Assembly: GCF_947179165.1 (NCBI RefSeq)
Contig: NC_077240.1
Span: 59,989,501-60,053,500 of the forward strand
Source of the DNA: Solanum dulcamara
Lineage: Eukaryota; Streptophyta; Magnoliopsida; Solanales; Solanaceae
Reading direction: 5' to 3'
Length of the DNA stretch: 64,000 bases
Shown here: piece by piece, positions 46,401-57,843 of the stretch
How positions within the stretch are numbered: position 1 is the first letter of the stretch
Layout of the letters: every line of letters begins with the position of its first letter
Position numbers and translations under genes: made by a program
The notes under the pieces: model-generated
Told to the model about the DNA's origin: nothing
Seen by the model: the letters and a program-made list of their open reading frames with translations, nothing else
The model's database searches: none

Positions 46401-47165
46401 AGCTTGAGATTTATGATTCATTCCCAGAAGAGCAGGTATTAGCTGCTACTCTTGACCGAATTCCTTGGTATGATGACTTTGCCAATTATTTGGTTAGTGA
46501 TATGAAGCCTGAGTAGCTAACATTCCAGCAGAGAAGAAATTCTTACATGATGTGAGTAAGTATTTTTGGGATGAGCCTTACTTGTTTAGAATGTATGTTG
46601 AAAATTTGATTAGAACGGTGTGTGTAGGAATCTAAGTTGCTGAGTATTCTTGAGGCATGTCAATCTTCTCCAATGGGTGGACATCATAATGGAGCCCAAA
46701 TAGCTCAAAATGTTCTTTAATGCAGATATTACTGGCCCACCATCTACAGAGATACATATGATCTAGTGAAGAGTTGCGACAAATTCCAAAGGAAATATGC
46801 AACATCAAAGCACCAAGAGTCGCCTGTGGCTCCAATTTTAGAGGTTAAGCATTTTCATGTTTGGGGCATCGATTTCATGGGATCATTCATAAGTTTATAT
46901 GGTATGAAGTATATTCTTGTTGTAGTTGATAGTGTCTCAAAATAGGTTGAAGTTGTTTCCTTGGAGGATAATAAGAGTAAGAGTGTAGCTGGTTTTATAA
47001 AGAAGAATATCTTTAATCATTACTGATGGAGGGTCACATTTTTGCAAAACAATCTCTGAACTCTATTGGCTAAATATAGTGTGAAGTAGCATAAAGTGTC
47101 TACCCCATATCATCCTTATTCAAGCGGGCAAGTTGAAGTGTCCAAGGTTGGAAATGGACTTACTT
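46401..47165 (+). pseudogene. Athila-like integrase
   Basis: The zinc-region end is seen as YYWPTIYRDTYDLVKSCDKFQRKY, where the family Cys pair is partly lost. The core begins VWGIDFMGSFISLYGMKYILVVVDSVSK (first Asp kept), then VEVVSLEDNKSKSVAGFIKKNIF. The second Asp block (TDGGSHF) needs a frameshift near 47020. TPYHPYSSGQVEVSK holds the Glu. The gene stops matching near 47165, so the integrase C-terminus is missing. Confidence 0.84.
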
Positions 47166-48525
47166 CAGAATGTTCCAAGTATAGCGAAGACCTAGTCGAA
47201 AGTGTTCAGTGTAAAGTTTCTGTGGGATTCATGGAAGAGATGGAGTAATTCAGTTATGATCGACCAGCAGTTAGCTAAAATGGGTAATTTTGGAGAGAAG
47301 GTGCCCATCTTTTAAAGTATTGATATATCAAACAAACTTTAGGGTACTTTTACCATTTATGGACCTTCTGATGTTTAACTATTGTTACTAGGGAATCTAG
47401 TTATGGTCATGCTCTACATTGGTTGTGTCAGCAGTTTTGGGAGGTTAATCTTTTATTTTGGTTGATGTGTGTAGTGGCGTTCATTATCTTCTTCTAAGAG
47501 ACAACATTTATTAGAGATGGGGAATCTTCTCAAGGGACTCACCTTCAAGATGTAGTCAAAATAAATCCTGGAATCAACAACGCTTCCCTGCTTTAAGATA
47601 CAAGGTTCTTGTGTCATTATGGTTAGCTTGTGGTGTCCTTACAGTAGTTCAGTTTTATTTTTGCTCACTCTTGAAAAGTGTTGAGATGCTTGTTTGCTAC
47701 CTACCGGCTCAATTATTTTATGATTAGGGGTTTACTCATATTTGCACTCGGGGAGTGGTACATGAAACTACAACCTCAAATTTTATTGCTTTTGGGTTAT
47801 ACTCTCATATTGGTTCAGTCTTCTAGAAGTTTCGTTGGTAGTGGAGTGACATTGGAGTTGGTCTCAGAGTGATTTTCCACCCGTGGATTTTTTCATTCCT
47901 TGGAGTAGCCTTTTCAGTTGTGAAAGATATCAAGTTATGGTTTTTGGAGTCATTGGGTTAGTATCTTGGGGTTGTGCCCTAGGCTGATTTACTTATCTTC
48001 GTCTTTGTCGCTCTTCGATGTTCAGGTGGTACTTGTACTTCTTTGATGGTTGTTGTTTGTATGGTTATTTAGGTAATTTTAGATGGTATTAGGAACTGTT
48101 ACTGTGGTTAAGGATTGGTCGGATGCCCATAATGACTAAAAAGTGTTGAGTTTTGAGTATAATGCATAGATTTCAACTTATGAGCCATTTAGCCTATTCT
48201 TTTATCTACTGGTTGCTCAGTTCTGAGGTATCTGTGAGGCTTTGGTTCATATAAGGTTATTATGTTTCGTTTAGTTGAGTTTGTTCTCTTTTGATAGAAG
48301 TCAGTATTGAAAGGAAGAAGTAGGAACTTGGTTTGAGTTATGGAGAGAAGAAGTGAATTTGAGACTTTTCCCTTAGCATGAGTTTTGGGTTAGCGTTGCT
48401 CGATAAGAGAAGGTACCTGTAGGTCTGGAAGATCGTATGGGCCTAGCTTTCTTATCATTTCATGCCTTGGGATTCTTTTCTGATCCTTGACTTTGGAGGA
48501 AGAAAGTCCTTTTAGTAGTGGATGT
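47166..48525. other. Unassigned sequence before LTR W
   Basis: No open frame beyond about 65 codons and no known domain. It is T-rich on the plus strand. The last 40 bases (GGAGGAAGAAAGTCC, then TTTTAGTAGTGGATGT) look like the worn end of a retrotransposon interior before an LTR. Confidence 0.35.
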
Positions 48526-49500
48526 TGTAATGACCATCTAGGTCATTTCTATCTTTTTTGATCTTTTCAATATTTAAAGCTTTCCTATGGTGACTCCAAG
48601 TAATTGTTGGGACTAACTGTTCGATCACTTGATCGTCTATTTGGGTTTTATGCATGTTTCCCTATTTTGCTGCTCTTGGAGTGTGAATGGTTGACTTCGA
48701 CTGAAACTCTAGGAAATCAACCTAAGAATAGAATTCTGATGGTTCCATCAACTCCAGAATTTCGAAATTAGCTAGTAGCATGGTCGACATAAGTATCAAC
48801 GCTTTTGGTGCGAGTTGGGGACAATTTGGCGCTTTAGCCTTTGAAATATGGCCTAAGATTGACTTTGGTCAATATTCTTGGTAAACACACTTAAATTGAA
48901 ATTTTATCTACGTTGTTAGTTCCGAAATGTTAAATTTTATCTAGAACCACCTTTTATGCAGTTTTTGAGGCTTTCGATCTTATTTTGAGCCCCCTTATGG
49001 ATTTTGGCTTAAAATAATACTTGTGTGTGGGACCCATTTTTTTTCAAGATGACCTCGGATATAAAATTTAGGTGCATCATTGAGTCAAGAATGTCAAATT
49101 TTATGGGGTAGCATATCCCCATTTGTGTACGGGGATTCGAATGAATCCCGAGCACCCCATCGAAGACTTGGACAATGCCAAAACTCTTTTACACCAGTTG
49201 CATCTGGTACCATCGTCTAAGAGACTCCTGTTGCTAAAGCGACAATCTCTATAGCCACAAGGGAGTCGCTAAAGTGACCAGGCCTTGCTGGGCGGGTGTC
49301 GCTTAATTGACTTGCCTATCACTTAATAGACCCACTTTTCAACTTATTCCCTTAACTTTAAATTGCAATTCTCAGATCTCTAGACCTCCAATTGAGGTGA
49401 TTCGAAATGTGTTTAGTTAGCAGAGTGCTTGAGGAACTTTGAAGGTCAATGTATCGAGGTAATTTATTGCCCAAAAGAGCTACCAAAGCTTGAATTACAT
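48526..49500 (+). repeat. LTR W, 5' portion
   Basis: It starts TGTAATGACCATCTAGGTCA, itself a short palindrome-like stem, as in one group of nightshade gypsy LTRs. Features in order are a TTGACTTTGGTCAA block near 48858 and a two-way TCGCTAAA/TTTAGCGA motif zone near 49190-49330. The right end of the LTR is not resolved. Confidence 0.6.
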
Positions 49501-51628
49501 CTTTAATAGTGAATTATTTTTTCATGGGCTGATTTCCATATTTTTGAGTGTTGAATTATGTTGTATTTTCGAGCACAAGCTCATTAAGATCAAATGCACC
49601 TTTTCACAGAGTCGGATTTAAGATTTCCATTATAGGACCTACAATCCCATTTAGACCCTGTTTTAGGTTTGTCTCTGATGAATCGTACTAATGAGGTGAT
49701 TATTTTTTATAGCATGGCGGCAAATTGGAGGTGGTTGAGAAGAAAAGCTTCAGATTTATGGATTTGGGATCATGCGTGTTTGGCTTCGATGTAGGCTACG
49801 GTTTACTTGTTCCTTCATTGTGCTTCTTAAGATATTATTTAGTATATAATGCATGTGATTTAGGATTCTATGTGGCTGGTTTAGGATTCTCTTCCCTACC
49901 CCTATTTCTTGATTATCATTTGAGCTTTGGGCTACTTAGTATGTGAATATCCTTTGTTTCAGTTGGTAATCTCTTTCTTATGCCTTAATCTAGTGTTTTT
50001 AAATTCCTTTGGAGTTTTTGTTTGATGCTTATTATTATCTAGTATGATTAGTGTCTTAGAATGGGTGTTGGTTGATCCTAGTTATTGTAGTGGCTTCTCG
50101 GGAGAACTTCTTGGGTTTGGTGACTTCGCTAGTGCAGGGATCATGAGGTTGTGTTGGGATTTGTGAGGTTTAGCCCTAATTAGGACTATGAATGTGATGA
50201 AATCCTTATCTTATGATTAGACCTTGAATCTTTCGATGCATATTATTGTCATAGGATGGAGTTAGCGGTATTTTGGTCCTTGGAATGTAATCTCTAATTA
50301 AATGTTTAGGCTCTTAAGTTACTCCTTCATTTTTTGACTCTTTATATTTCCTTTCTTTGCCTAAGTAGAGATGTGCCTTATTATGCTATTGTTGTTGAGA
50401 TGGTTACAGTATTTTGGGCTGAGGTCTTAATCGAGGATTAGCTGGATTCTAAGTTAGTTTCTGCACTCTAAGAGTGAGGTACTTGTTGTGTATATTGTGT
50501 TGCTCTATTCTTGAGTTTTTTGGATGTTGGTGATGGTATGCATTGCATTGGTTGCTCATGTACACGTATTTTATGGTACATTCTCGGGCATGCATTTGTT
50601 TGATCATCGTTTTGAGGAAATATGGTAGTTGCCCTTTCTACTACCGAACTTATATTTTAAAGTGAGTTGTACCACCTAGATCTTTTTTGATAAACTGATA
50701 TAAGATATTTACGAGGTGTCGAGGACGTACTCATTTTCTAGTTGGAACTATTAGAGGCATTTGGGTTGTACTCTCTGTTTTACTGATGGAGCAGAAATTT
50801 CTGGATTAGGACCATACATGTATATATATATACTCCCGAGTCCCCCATGGATTCCTCTATCTATGTGACCCACTAAAATTCGAAGAGGGAGGTCTAACAT
50901 GTGTCCTACCTTACTGGCCGGGACTAAGGGGTGGTATATATATCTTGGTACTATGGTACTACTGATTTTATTAAATTATGCTCATTCATATGTATTTCCT
51001 ATCAGAGGAATAATAGGTTGGGTGTGTACTTGTTAGTCTTAGGGGGATATAGGGGCTTAGTAAGGTCTTTCTTGACTACTTGTTTACTTGTGGAAGTACG
51101 AAGAATGGTTCTTTTATTTTAAGGTAGGTACTGCCCTTGTTCGTTACTATTTGACTCTTTTATGCAGAGTTTGTTTTATGGTAGTCTCCTTAGATTTTAC
51201 ATGTTGTTTGTTGTTAAATCTATTAGTAGGCCTTTGGTTAGCTGTCTCCCTTAGCAGATTTTGGTCATGCATAGGTTCATAGGCTAGCATATCCAAGTTC
51301 ATCCTTTACTTCTTTTACTTGCTAACTTTACAGTTTTCAGTTCTTTTAACATTGTTTCTTATCATGAGGATCCTGATGTTTCTTTATTACATGTGATATA
51401 TGCTTCTTTCATACATGACTTTTATGATTATTTTATATTTGAAGCTCAATCGGCCTATGCCTACTGAGTATCACTTATTGGTAGTTATACTACACTTTTG
51501 CACCGTGCAAATCATAGTATGGGTTATTGTTGTTGATTTGGATCTCGTGCAGAGAAACTTTTGGGATTTGGATATTGGGGTGAGTTCCTGGCTTTTGGTT
51601 GTACCTATCTCACTCTGTATAAGATAGG
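49501..51628. other. Probable LTR W body or leader, non-coding
   Basis: Several 60-75 codon frames exist but none resembles a protein family. T-rich text with GCCTACTGAGTATCACTT near 51456 and a short (TA) run at about 50818-50832 are the only marks. I see no primer-binding site or gag. Confidence 0.35.
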
Positions 51629-53816
51629 TGTGAGACCTCAGATGTGGGAAAGTCATAAAACAGGGTTCAAAAGATGTTTCCCAAAATAAACTTAGTTTTT
51701 GGCATGAGGTGACGACCATAAAGTTCCTTACGCGCCCTATTCCCCACCACAATTCATGGTGTACTTTCGTGGTAGAAGTTTAGAGTCTCAGAATCTGCAA
51801 AGATAGGTCCATGATTGGGACTATGGGCCGTGGTGACCACCACAAACCATGGTTCCCTCAATGGTGACACCTCACAAACCCTTAGATTTCACTCCAAGTC
51901 TATGACCATGTCCACACAACTATGAGTTGTATTACCCTTAGTGGACCATGGTGAGTCTTGTGGTGGGTAGCCTTCAAAAATCCCCTTTTCCAAAATTCCA
52001 AGTCCCTTACCACAGAGGGGACCACAGACTGTATTGTCCATGACAGTCCATGGTGATGGTCCGTCCTGGATTCAATTTTAGGTTGGGATTATTTTTGTAA
52101 TTTCCCTATATTTCATTAATGAATGTGGATGGTTTTTGTACTAAATTCTTACCTATTAACTAACCTAAGTACCCTTACTCCTCTCATTCTCAATAATTCC
52201 CCAAAAATTCAAAATCTTCTCTCCTATATTTTCTCCCAAAAGACTTCTTCTCCCTCATGTAATTCAAAGGATTTTCTTCAAGTTTAAGCTTCTATTCTCT
52301 TTAATTTAGGTCCGATAAAGGTCAAGATATGTGGGACTTTATCCATGGATACCTTTCACCCGTGGAATCCCAAAGATTTCTTCTCAAATTCTCTTATGAT
52401 TTCTTCAATTAAAGCCCTAATTTCATGAGTTTCATTGAGTTTTCTCAATTATGATATACTTCAATGCTATTAACCTATATATACATAATTCACATTATAT
52501 TTCATGATTTCAAGTTGAATTTCAATGACCCATGTTATATGCTAGTTTCAAGTATGATTTATGAGATATGATCATGATTTTTTCAAGTTATTTCAATAAA
52601 AGCTTATGAATGAGTTTAAAGATGCTTTATGCAAATGAGTTTATAAATGATGATTCTATGATGTTTTCAAGCAAGTTCAAGTTAGGACAAGTTAGACCCT
52701 AAATATATTTTTATGATTAATGATATGTAATGATGGAAGGTCTACACCCACATTATATGAGTTACACGATAATTGAGCTAATGGTATGATTTTACTATGA
52801 TGATGCTAGATGAGTTATTCTTATTTTATTTTATAAAGATGGATTGATATCTATTATTATGTTTCCCTATGATGTGCATGATCATGTTTTATGGGAGTTC
52901 CATTGGGATAAAGACTAAGTACTGAATGGACCTTGGGATAGGTATTCTCTCCCATATTTAAGGCAAGAGACCCCAAGTAAGATCCTATTGTCCCACAAAT
53001 TATGTTGTCCGCATAGGCTTATAGATGCTAATATGGCGAAACTAGTGGATCCACATAGCCCTGGTAGATGAGTTACTCATGGAGCATACCCTAGCAAGGT
53101 ATCCTCCCCTGTCGCGATGCAGGACTCATTGAATTCCATGTATTAGCTTGCATGGTCTTATATGTTTGTTAAAGGTCCTATCCCATACTACTTTCAGTTG
53201 AGTTATGAGTTCTTATGATAGTTATGATATTTGATGCATTGACCAAAGAGATCAATGTTTTAATATTTTTATGACTTTATTTATGTTTTAGAGATATTGG
53301 TCTCGCATCCTATGATTCATATTTGTTATGTTCTATGTTTTTTATTCATGCATCTTATCACAGACTTAGTGTATTCCATGTACTAATGCATACTTTTTAC
53401 CTACATTGTATTATAATGTAGGGACTGACGATCACGTTCATGCTTCTCATGCTCGTGGCTAGTGTTATCACTATTGTACTGTTAATGAGTTCTCATGTTC
53501 CAAGGATGAGACATTTTCTTTCTTATGAGTTTATGACTTCTTTTACCGTTTATATTGGGTGAGCTAGGAGGTTATCTTACACCCCCATCTAGACTAGTAG
53601 AGGCATGTTAGATGTTCATGGAGTCTATGTTGTCTCTCATTCTATATTTTGAGACTTATGTTCACTATTGAGATTATACTTTCATATCCTTGATACTTGT
53701 TTATTTATTTCATTTACCTTATGTATGCTCTTTCATGTTATGCTAAAAGTCTTGGTTGGTGTCCTTCATAATTTTAATCGCCATCTCGCAGATGGGCCCT
53801 ATATCGGGTCATGACA
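51629..53816 (+). repeat. LTR Z, complete 5' LTR
   Basis: It starts TGTGAGACCTC and ends ...GGGTCATGACA, 2188 bases, and is followed by a primer-binding site. It carries a CCATGGT/ACCATGG-type two-way motif zone at 51700-52075 and the TGTATTCCATGTACTAATGC block near 53367. Part of it (52261-53000) recurs at 60423-61161. Confidence 0.85.
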
Positions 53817-53831
53817 AACTTGGTATCAAAG
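53817..53831 (+). other. Element Z primer-binding site
   Basis: AACTTGGTATCAAAG directly after the LTR matches the initiator Met tRNA type (TTGGTATCAGAG) with one change in the core. Confidence 0.78.
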
Positions 53832-54031
53832 TTAAAGGTTCATATGTCCTAGGGAGTATAACTTGCCATGCCAAATAGAGTCTTGTTCGTCAGTGTGAAG
53901 TGCGCCACCTATATGAATAGGAGTCTATGATACATCTTAAGAAACACTTCACTTGTCATGATCTCATCGTGCTATAGAGTTGAACCCTAAGGTTTCCTCG
54001 TCTAACACTTTCTCTTTTTGATTAAAGAATC

Positions 54032-55045
54032 ATGCCTCTATGAATAGCTCTCATCCGAAGGAATCTTGGAGAGGAGCCACAAGCTCCGAAGGCCCCTTTG
54101 AATGACCAAGTGACTAATGCATAGTTCCGATCCACTTTTTTGATTCTAGCCCAAGCCATGACTACTCAAGTGAACAAATGAGTAGTTATTTCTCCCAATG
54201 TATCTACTCCGGCTTCAAGACTTAAAGACTTCACGAGGATGAACCCTCCTAAGTTTATGGATCCAAGGTTGATAAGTATCCCCAAGACTTTGTTTATAAA
54301 TTGTACATGATTGTTCACATTATAGGAGTTTCTTGGAGGAAAAGGCGGATTCAGTGTCCTACCAACTCAAAGGTGTTGCTCAAGTATGGTACAATCAATG
54401 GATGAACGAAAGGGTTGAAGAGGGTCCCACGGGTTGGGAAAAATTCAAAGTTGCATTTCTTGACCACTTTTCCCACTTTAGTTAAGGGAGGCAAAGGTGT
54501 TGGAATTTGTAAACGCCAAGAAAGTAAACATGACTTTGAGGGAATATGCCCTCAAGTTCACAAAGTTGTCCAAATATGCTCCATCCTTAGTAGCAGACTC
54601 TTATGCCCGAATGAGAAAGTTTATTTCATGAGTGTCAGACTTGATTATGAAAGAATGTTGAACTGCTATGCCCATGAAGGAGATGGATATCACTAAGTTC
54701 ATGTAATTCCGAGCATATTAAAAGAGAGAACCTTAAGGAGAGGATTGTAAGGGAGTCCAAGAGGGCTCATTTTGAAGGTGTGTTTTCTCACAACAAATCC
54801 AGTGGAAGTAATGGTTGTTTCCCGCAAGTTCAAAAGTTTCAAGGCCAAGGTTCTTCAATCACTCTAGCTCCAAACTTTGAGAAGGATAAGGTGCCAAATT
54901 ATAAGGCACAAGAAGTAGCTCCGAGTGATCAAGTCACCCCTTCATGTAAAAAGTGTGAGAGAAACCATAGGGTAAAGTGCTTAGCAGGATTGGATGTTTT
55001 CTACAAGTGTGGAAAGTTGGGTCATCATGCTAAGAAGAGTAGGAG
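54032..55045 (+). pseudogene. Element Z gag, cut off after the zinc knuckle
   Basis: It begins ATGCCTCTA with a stop in the next codon. Capsid traces are LKDFTRMNPPKFMDPRLIS and EGPTGWEKFKVAFLDHF, reached through frameshifts. The nucleocapsid reads FYKCGKLGHHAKKSR, in which the first and last Cys of the CCHC set are lost. The inverted LTR at 55046 starts right here, so protease and pol are missing. Confidence 0.8.
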
Positions 55046-56600
55046 TGTCACGACCCGACCTATGACCTAGTCATAACACGGCGATCAAAACCCTGAAGGG
55101 CTCCAACTAAGCCTTTTGTACATATCATAAACATACATAAGGTGAAATATAAAAATGGAAACATCATAAGAGAGTCTAAAACATGAATAGAAATCTAAGA
55201 ATGTCTTATGAAAATATAGACTCAAAAATATGTCCAATGAGATACCTCTAAACATAAGTATAGGCGGGGGCTAAGACATATCCTTAGCTCACCCATAAAT
55301 GAGGACTCACCACAACACCTTAGAATAGGATCTCCTACTAGTTACGTGGACGATATGGATCTTCAACCTCAACCCCTACGTTATGAGACAATGTAGGCAA
55401 AAAGTATGCATTAGTATGTTGGAATGTACTAAGTATGAGGGCGTGACATGAAACATAAATCATGTAATGCAAAGATCAAGTAAAACACATGATAAGTCAG
55501 AATACGTAAAGTCATGAGAAAATCTTATTGACCAAGGCATTTAAAAACATAAATTCAAGTTATAACATACTTAAGAAATTATACATATGTGGGATAGGAA
55601 CCATAAGCGACAATAAGACCATGCGAGCTATAATATGGAATCCGATGATACCCACATCGAGAAGGAGGAGGCTAATTTGCCAAGGTAGACTCCTAATCAT
55701 GAACATGTGCTATTTGTTGATCCACTAGCTAGGCCATAAAGTCAACCTACGATGGCACGTAGTTTATGGGACATGAGGCTACTACTAAGGCTTTTGGTAG
55801 GGCCCCCACCTCAAGTCCACTCGGTGCTAAGTCAAATCCCATGGAATACATACATAACATAAGATCATAATATCATATATCATAGTCATGATCATAGGTT
55901 TGAAATCATAGAGTAGTTGATTTTCATAACATACTTGTAATGTGAGAATTGTCCTTTCATCATTACATACATTTTTGCATAATTCATATCAATATGCCTT
56001 AGGTCACCACATAGGATCCTAAGTCACCTTACTTCATAACTTGCATGAAATTCATACCTTCAAACATACTTATAATTCATGATCATGATGGACATATATA
56101 GTCATAACTTATACTTTAAAAATTCATCACCATAGCTTGAACTTGAAATTAGGGTATGACATGAATGTACGATCAATTTACTTGAAAATCATGAAATTTA
56201 CTTGAAAACATGCATGATCATAAACTTAATATCAGGCCATACATAATTAATATAGATAATATCCTTTATAAGTATGAATTAAAATACTAATAATTTACAT
56301 CATGAATCTTAGAAATCAAACTAGGAGAATTTATGGAAAAACTCTTCAATTTAATTTAATAACCATTAATTTATATCAACGTAGTCTCATGATCATGCTT
56401 TAAATCAAAATTCATGCAATTAGAATTACAAAACCCATAAAATATCATACTTTAATTTGATTGAAAACCTTGAGAAATTGATTGGGCTTCATGAATCATG
56501 CATGCATATGAATGACATATGGAACTGAAGCGTAGAAGTTTAATCGATTTGATCATGATCAACTTAGTACCTTTTGGCTTGAGTGAATGGAAAGAGATAG
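55046..56600 (-). repeat. Inverted LTR, related to Y and Z, truncated at its 5' end
   Basis: On the plus strand it begins TGTCACGACCCGACC and shares AACACGGCGATCAAAACCC with the Y family. The GTATGCATTAGTATGTTGGA block near 55395 and the matching order of later blocks agree with an LTR read backwards. It runs into chromodomain sequence near 56600 without a purine tract or LTR start, so its first part is deleted. Confidence 0.75.
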
Positions 56601-57843
56601 GGATATCACTTCATCATGTCCGATTTCTCTTCCCACATAGCACTCTGTATATGTTGATTCCTCTACAATACTTTGACAGATGCAACGTCTTTATTTCTTA
56701 GCCTCTTCACTTGTCGGTCTAAAATCTCAATCGAAACCTCCTCATAATTCAAATTCTCTTCAATACTCATGTTCTCCATTGGCACAATAAAGTTTGGATC
56801 ACCCATAAATCTCCTCAATATCGAAACATAAAATACCGAATGAACCAAAGCCAACTCAAGTGGAAAGTCTAACTCATATGATACCTTGCCAATGCGCTTT
56901 AATATTCTATAAAGTCATATACATCAAGGGATCAACTTCCCTTTTTTAACAAATTGTATTACCCCTTTTATAGGTGAAATCTTCAAATACACCATGTCAT
57001 CCACATAATATTAAAGTTCTCTCCTCCTGGTGTCTGAATAGGATTTTTGATGACTTTGAGCCATTTTCAATCTTTCTCTTATAAGCCTTACTTTCTCTAT
57101 TTCGTCAATTACCAAGTATGGACCAATCAATGCCATCTCACCAACTTCAAACTACCCCACCGGAGAATCGTCTCCTGTACAAGGCTTGAAAAAGAGCTAT
57201 TTGGATGCTAGAGTGATAACTATAATTATAAGCGAACTCGATCAATGGAAAATGGTCATCCCAACTTCCTCTAAGTCCATCACACATGCCCTTAACATAT
57301 CCTCCAAGGTTTGAATTGTTCTCTCGGCTTACCCATCAGTTTGAGGATGAAAAGTTGTACTTAGCTTGACTTTAGTGCCAAGACTCTTTTGAAATAACTT
57401 CCAAAAATGTGAACTAAATTGGGTACCTCTATCCGATATAATTGACAAAGGAACACCATGAAGTTTCACAATTTCATGAATGTACAACTTAGCATAGTCT
57501 TCAGCACCATAAAAAGATTTAACCTGTAGAAAATGCACCGATTTGGTCATTCGGTCCACAATGACCCAAATAGAATCATATTGTCATCTAGTACGAGAAA
57601 AACCCATGACAAAGTCCATATTTACATCTTCCCACTTCTATGTAGGAATTTTGATTTCTTGAGCTAGACCTCTCAGCCTTTGATGTTCAACTTTCACTTA
57701 TTGGCAATTTGGACACTTAAGCCATGAATTCCGCTATGTCCTTCTTCATGCCATTCCACCAATACACTTCCCTCAAGTCACGATACATTTTGGTGGACCC
57801 TAGATGAATTGAATACCGAGAACTATGGGTCTTATTCAATATC
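56601..57843 (-). pseudogene. Chromovirus integrase and chromodomain, minus strand
   Basis: Read on the minus strand, 57843 downward gives the zinc-region remains, DRMTKSVHFLQVKSFYGAEDYAKLY (57559 on), LSIISDRGTQFSSHFWKLFQ with the second core Asp intact, STTFHPQTDG, then past a frameshift the C-terminal part and FYVSILRRFMGDPNFIVPMENM and LNYEEVSIEILDRQVKRLRNKDVASVKVL, a chromodomain. Stops and frameshifts kill it. Sequence changes to an RTE-type element at 57844. Confidence 0.87.

Noticed and set aside
49725..51752. Small hydrophobic frames (60-93 codons), some looking like membrane segments
   Set aside because: T-rich DNA gives Phe, Leu and Val-rich chance products. There is no start context, family match or conservation to support them.
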